This document shows, in pieces, positions 62,601 to 64,000 of a DNA stretch of 64,000 bases. A program made the position numbers and the translations under genes. The stretch is from Cardiocondyla obscurior. Lineage: Eukaryota > Arthropoda > Insecta > Hymenoptera > Formicidae. Within the stretch, counting starts at the first letter, position 1. The number at the start of each line of letters is the position of its first letter. The notes under the pieces are model-generated. The model did not search any database and was not told the DNA's origin. It saw only the letters and a list, made by a program, of their open reading frames with translations. Location: the NCBI RefSeq assembly GCF_019399895.1, contig NC_091882.1, forward strand, positions 3,720,001-3,784,000, read 5' to 3'.

Positions 62601-64000
62601 AGTCGTGTTTCAATCGACGGGAAAAGAGCGGCATGATGGATAGCCGCAGACGCTTTTATCAGTCGTTTAAGCGGAATCGTGTCTCGATTGTCGATTAGCG
62701 GCGGACCCGGCATTCATGATTTCGCAGCGCGCCTGCGGATATTGTTTGTCAATGAGATATCCTGAAATGTTCCCAGAGGAGTACCTCTCCGCGCAATGAT
62801 CATCCGTCACCGGCGAGGCGCGCCTCGCGCGTGATCGAAATCACGACGACTCCGACGTGCGAATATCGAGACTTGTACCGTGCAACGCGCGACAGGAGGG
62901 GATAATTATGCGTCTCTCTAACAGCGATGCGATCTTACGAAGGAAATTACGAGGCCGTGAACATGTCCGGCGCCGCGCCGTGCCTGAATTTCCCGACGAC
63001 GCGAAAATCTCACGCGAAAAAGCGTACGAGCTTTAAAAACGCATACTCCGTTTTCGCAAAGCAACAGGACCTCCCTAGAAAAACTGACGTCGAAATATAT
63101 ATATAAATTCTATCGTATCGCTATGCGCGAGTAGTCTTTACATTCCCAGCGTTTAGCGCGGTTAAATCTTTCAGCTTTATCGAAAAGTGAGTCACGGCTT
63201 CTCCGCCCGACATCGGTTCGCGTGCCGAGCCGATAACGATTTCTAAGAATACGTGTCCCGGAAACGATATACGGATACACCTGATTAATGCGCGACGTAA
63301 CCAGCCATAAGTGCATGTCATTAACGATCGTTCATTTTTCATTGGGGATATTCACCGGCGCGCGTGTGCCCGCGCATTCAGCCGGTGTATACATTTCCGA
63401 TGAGAGATCGGGGATACCTGCCCGTTGTGTTCGAATATCGGCACACCCTGTACACACATTAACCGGCCGATATATACGAAGGCCTTTGGTCGACTCGCGA
63501 GCGGGAATAATAATTTCGAAGTGCTCTTCTCGAAGATAGATACGGACAGCGAGGGGGAGGAGGGCGAGGAGAACGACGAAGACAGAGGCGACGAACCGAA
63601 GAAGTGAGGAGCGAAAGAATAAGAGAGAGAGAGAAAAAGAGAGAGAAAAGAGGGGTTTGAGATATACGTTACAGGTGAGAGCGCGAGTATCGCGTGCTGC
63701 AAACGAGCCGGCAGCTGCCCGCTTCTGGCTACACGGTCCCAGGTATTAATATGCGACTGACCGAGTGGGACCGATGCTTTAACCGTAGAGTAAACCGCCG
63801 GGCCGGTATTACGTCACGTTAGTCGTACGCATCGCGGCCGATCGCGTCTCTCTGCCTCCCGGCCGCGCTCCGCTGCCGCGTCAATCTGTCGCATCGCTGA
63901 ATTGTTAAATTACAGCGCGTCTCTGCATTTTGATTGGCGCGGAAAAAAAAAAAATAAAAAATAAAATAAAATAAAGGAGGCGACGGTCGCACGAACGTGG
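53800..64000. other. Upstream flank, no gene recognised
   Basis: No exon with a recognisable domain was seen on either strand. An AT-rich block (54420-55140) is followed by mixed sequence. Two back-to-back minus-strand frames at 55148-55836 match nothing I know. GC-rich patches lie at 56600-57650, 60450-60900 and 63710-63900. An A-run with GA sequence lies at about 59525-59632. The paired Sox-type sites at 58827-58853 are noted separately. Confidence 0.6.
58827..58853 (+). promoter_or_regulatory. Paired Sox-type sites
   Basis: CCATTGT at 58827-58833 and CCATTGTTT at 58845-58853, 18 bases apart, in the upstream flank. Both contain the Sox core (ACAAT on the other strand). Enhancer role inferred. 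Confidence 0.25.

Noticed and set aside
1..64000. Apparent excess of T-runs over A-runs on the plus strand
   Set aside because: A rough count of long runs gives a similar order for both, so no clear strand bias.
1..64000. CRISPR arrays, bacterial operons or integrated viral genes
   Set aside because: No regularly spaced repeats, ribosome-binding-site-led gene strings or viral domains were seen; the sequence is an animal locus.

Overview
The window looks like a piece of an insect nuclear genome. It is CpG-rich, has many short poly(dT)/poly(dA) tracts and simple repeats, and carries one widely split gene whose predicted protein is unmistakably insect-like. Hymenoptera (an ant or relative) is my guess from composition alone.

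One gene is supported: an Iroquois-class TALE homeodomain transcription factor on the minus strand. Five coding exons join in frame with good splice sites: 53067-53020 (16 codons), 43345-42953 (131 codons), 36813-36680, 30553-30195 (homeodomain) and 26645-25630 (acidic region, Iro box, low-complexity C-terminus). The joined protein is 649 residues if translation stops at the TGA at 25632-25630. That TGA lies inside a strong splice-donor match. Splicing there to a good acceptor at 18911-18909 would give a 654-residue protein with a short basic tail. I cannot decide from sequence whether this is mirror or the araucan/caupolican orthologue; I lean weakly towards mirror.

Layout: 64000-53800, upstream flank with no recognisable exon; 53800-53068, 5' leader with an initiator-like motif; 53067-18890, exons and five large introns (3.5-9.7 kb, the last one inferred); 18889 to about 15320, probable 3' UTR with three Pumilio-type motifs and an AATAAA; 15319-1, downstream flank with no gene recognised. 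A developmental regulator alone in a 64-kb window fits the known organisation of Iroquois loci as regulatory blocks with long noncoding sequence.

Non-genic structures: an inverted repeat with arms of about 200 bp (5332-5956), a three-unit alternating palindrome (15486-15828), a 161-bp tandem duplication just upstream of the last long exon (26694-27015), a compact hairpin in intron 2 (38052-38098), two duplicated motif modules in intron 1 (Runt-type and POU-type), several G-rich tracts and ordinary microsatellites. I found no tRNA, rRNA, CRISPR array or transposase gene. I did not find a new multi-gene system; the items most worth testing are the alternative C-terminus and the hairpins.
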